From Paenibacillus sp. JNUCC32 (GTDB lineage Bacteria; Bacillota; Bacilli; Paenibacillales; Paenibacillaceae), in assembly GCF_014863545.1 (NCBI RefSeq), contig NZ_CP062260.1, positions 6,531,501-6,595,500 of the forward strand: DNA of 64,000 nt, given 5' to 3'. The position numbers were made by a program, and so were the translations under genes. The notes under the pieces were generated by a model that ran no database searches, was not told the DNA's origin, and saw only the letters and a list, made by a program, of their open reading frames with translations. This document shows positions 63,516 through 64,000 of this stretch, piece by piece. The stretch's first letter is position 1; each line of letters starts with the position of its first letter.

Positions 63516-64000
63516 ATGATTAAAATCATGACGGCAGCGGAAAGACATACTACCCATGAAAACGGTATTCACAGCGAATTCAGCTTTTCTTTTGGTGATT
63601 ATACAGACCCGCATAACGAGCACTTTGGAAGCCTTCTGGCGCATAATGAATACGTGCTCCAACCGATGGAGGGGTTTGATCGAAGGTTTCATCATGATTT
63701 GGTGATTGTGCATTTGGTGCTGGAAGGCACGTTGACGTATGAGGATGATACAGGGAAGGTCATGGAGCTTACACCCGGTACGATTCATGTCGTGAATACA
63801 GGCTCCGGCGTGTACCATGCCGAGAGGAATGCCTCATCTTCGGAGGACGTACGCTATCTGGAAATGTGGTTTCTTCCTGCGGAGCCGGGCCTTGAGACCA
63901 GTCACCATCAAAGCAATTTCACAAAAGAACAGCAATTGAACCAGATGCTTCCGATCATCGGTTCAGGCAATGGTGAGTCGAGCCTGCCCCAGTCGCTGGA
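63516..64000 (+). CDS. Pirin-like cupin protein (3' end cut by window)
   Basis: The open frame starts at ATG 63516, after GGAGGTGAC, and runs past the window end for 161 codons. FGSLLAHNEYVLQPMEGFDRRFHHDLVIVHLVLEGTLTYEDDTG, ELTPGTIHVVNTGSGVYHAERN and LEMWFLPAEPGLETSHHQSNF follow the pirin/YhhW family (metal-binding cupin, quercetin 2,3-dioxygenase-like). The start of the family motif GFxxHPHRD is altered to GFDRRFHHDL, so some metal ligands may differ. Only the N-terminal cupin is visible. Confidence 0.8.
   Translation, partial: MIKIMTAAERHTTHENGIHSEFSFSFGDYTDPHNEHFGSLLAHNEYVLQPMEGFDRRFHHDLVIVHLVLEGTLTYEDDTGKVMELTPGTIHVVNTGSGVYHAERNASSSEDVRYLEMWFLPAEPGLETSHHQSNFTKEQQLNQMLPIIGSGNGESSLPQSL

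Overview
The window reads as chromosomal DNA of a Paenibacillus-like member of the Bacillota. Support comes from strong GGAGG-type ribosome sites, intrinsic terminators with U-runs, SigA promoters, many GTG/TTG starts, and gene families typical of Bacillales (XylR/XylA/XylB, YkpA, CvfC/YpgR, RsbV/RsbW/SigB, CydS-type small oxidase subunit). I see no rRNA, tRNA, insertion sequence, prophage or CRISPR array. The first gene lacks its start and the last lacks its end.

Layout. 1-4.3 kb: GH42 beta-galactosidase and GH36 alpha-galactosidase. 4.4-8.5 kb: small unknown proteins, a TauE/SafE exporter and an aldo/keto reductase. 8.5-14.3 kb: two adjacent ABC modules, the second led by an ECF sigma factor. 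14.4-19.2 kb: a dehydrogenase, O-acetylhomoserine sulfhydrylase, a nucleotidyltransferase-like protein and a degenerate PEP-utilising-enzyme-like protein. 19.3-24.4 kb: a P1B-4 metal-exporting ATPase behind a Fur-like box, a leucine-rich-repeat protein, and a thioredoxin reductase/glutaredoxin operon with a perfect PerR box. 24.5-30.3 kb: xylose utilisation (xylR, divergent xylA-xylB) and a KDPG aldolase. 30.5-37.2 kb: a cell-surface SLH protein, a transglutaminase-like protein, a lysine permease behind an L-box riboswitch, and CvfC. 37.4-40.1 kb: a cytochrome bd oxidase operon flanked by two tiny membrane-protein genes. 40.1-48.2 kb: MBL-fold hydrolase, ABC-F protein, CDF transporter, small secreted proteins and a MarR/MFS drug-efflux pair.

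48.3-62.2 kb is the most coherent and interesting region: a general stress (SigB) locus. It holds an RsbY-like response-regulator phosphatase, an RsbK-like hybrid kinase, an RsbM-like CheR methyltransferase, a second hybrid kinase, then rsbV-rsbW-sigB. Around it lie probable SigB targets (DUF948, DUF1328, a 17M-type stress protein, a YtxH and a GlsB protein). Several share the same upstream motif, GTTTCA-N14-GG(G/T)T(T/A)A, which also precedes rsbV. The likely signal path is RsbK (tuned by RsbM methylation) to RsbY, which dephosphorylates RsbV; RsbV then frees SigB from RsbW. The kinase roles are inferred from the Bacillus cereus arrangement.

The window ends with an asparaginase II-type gene and the first part of a pirin-like gene.
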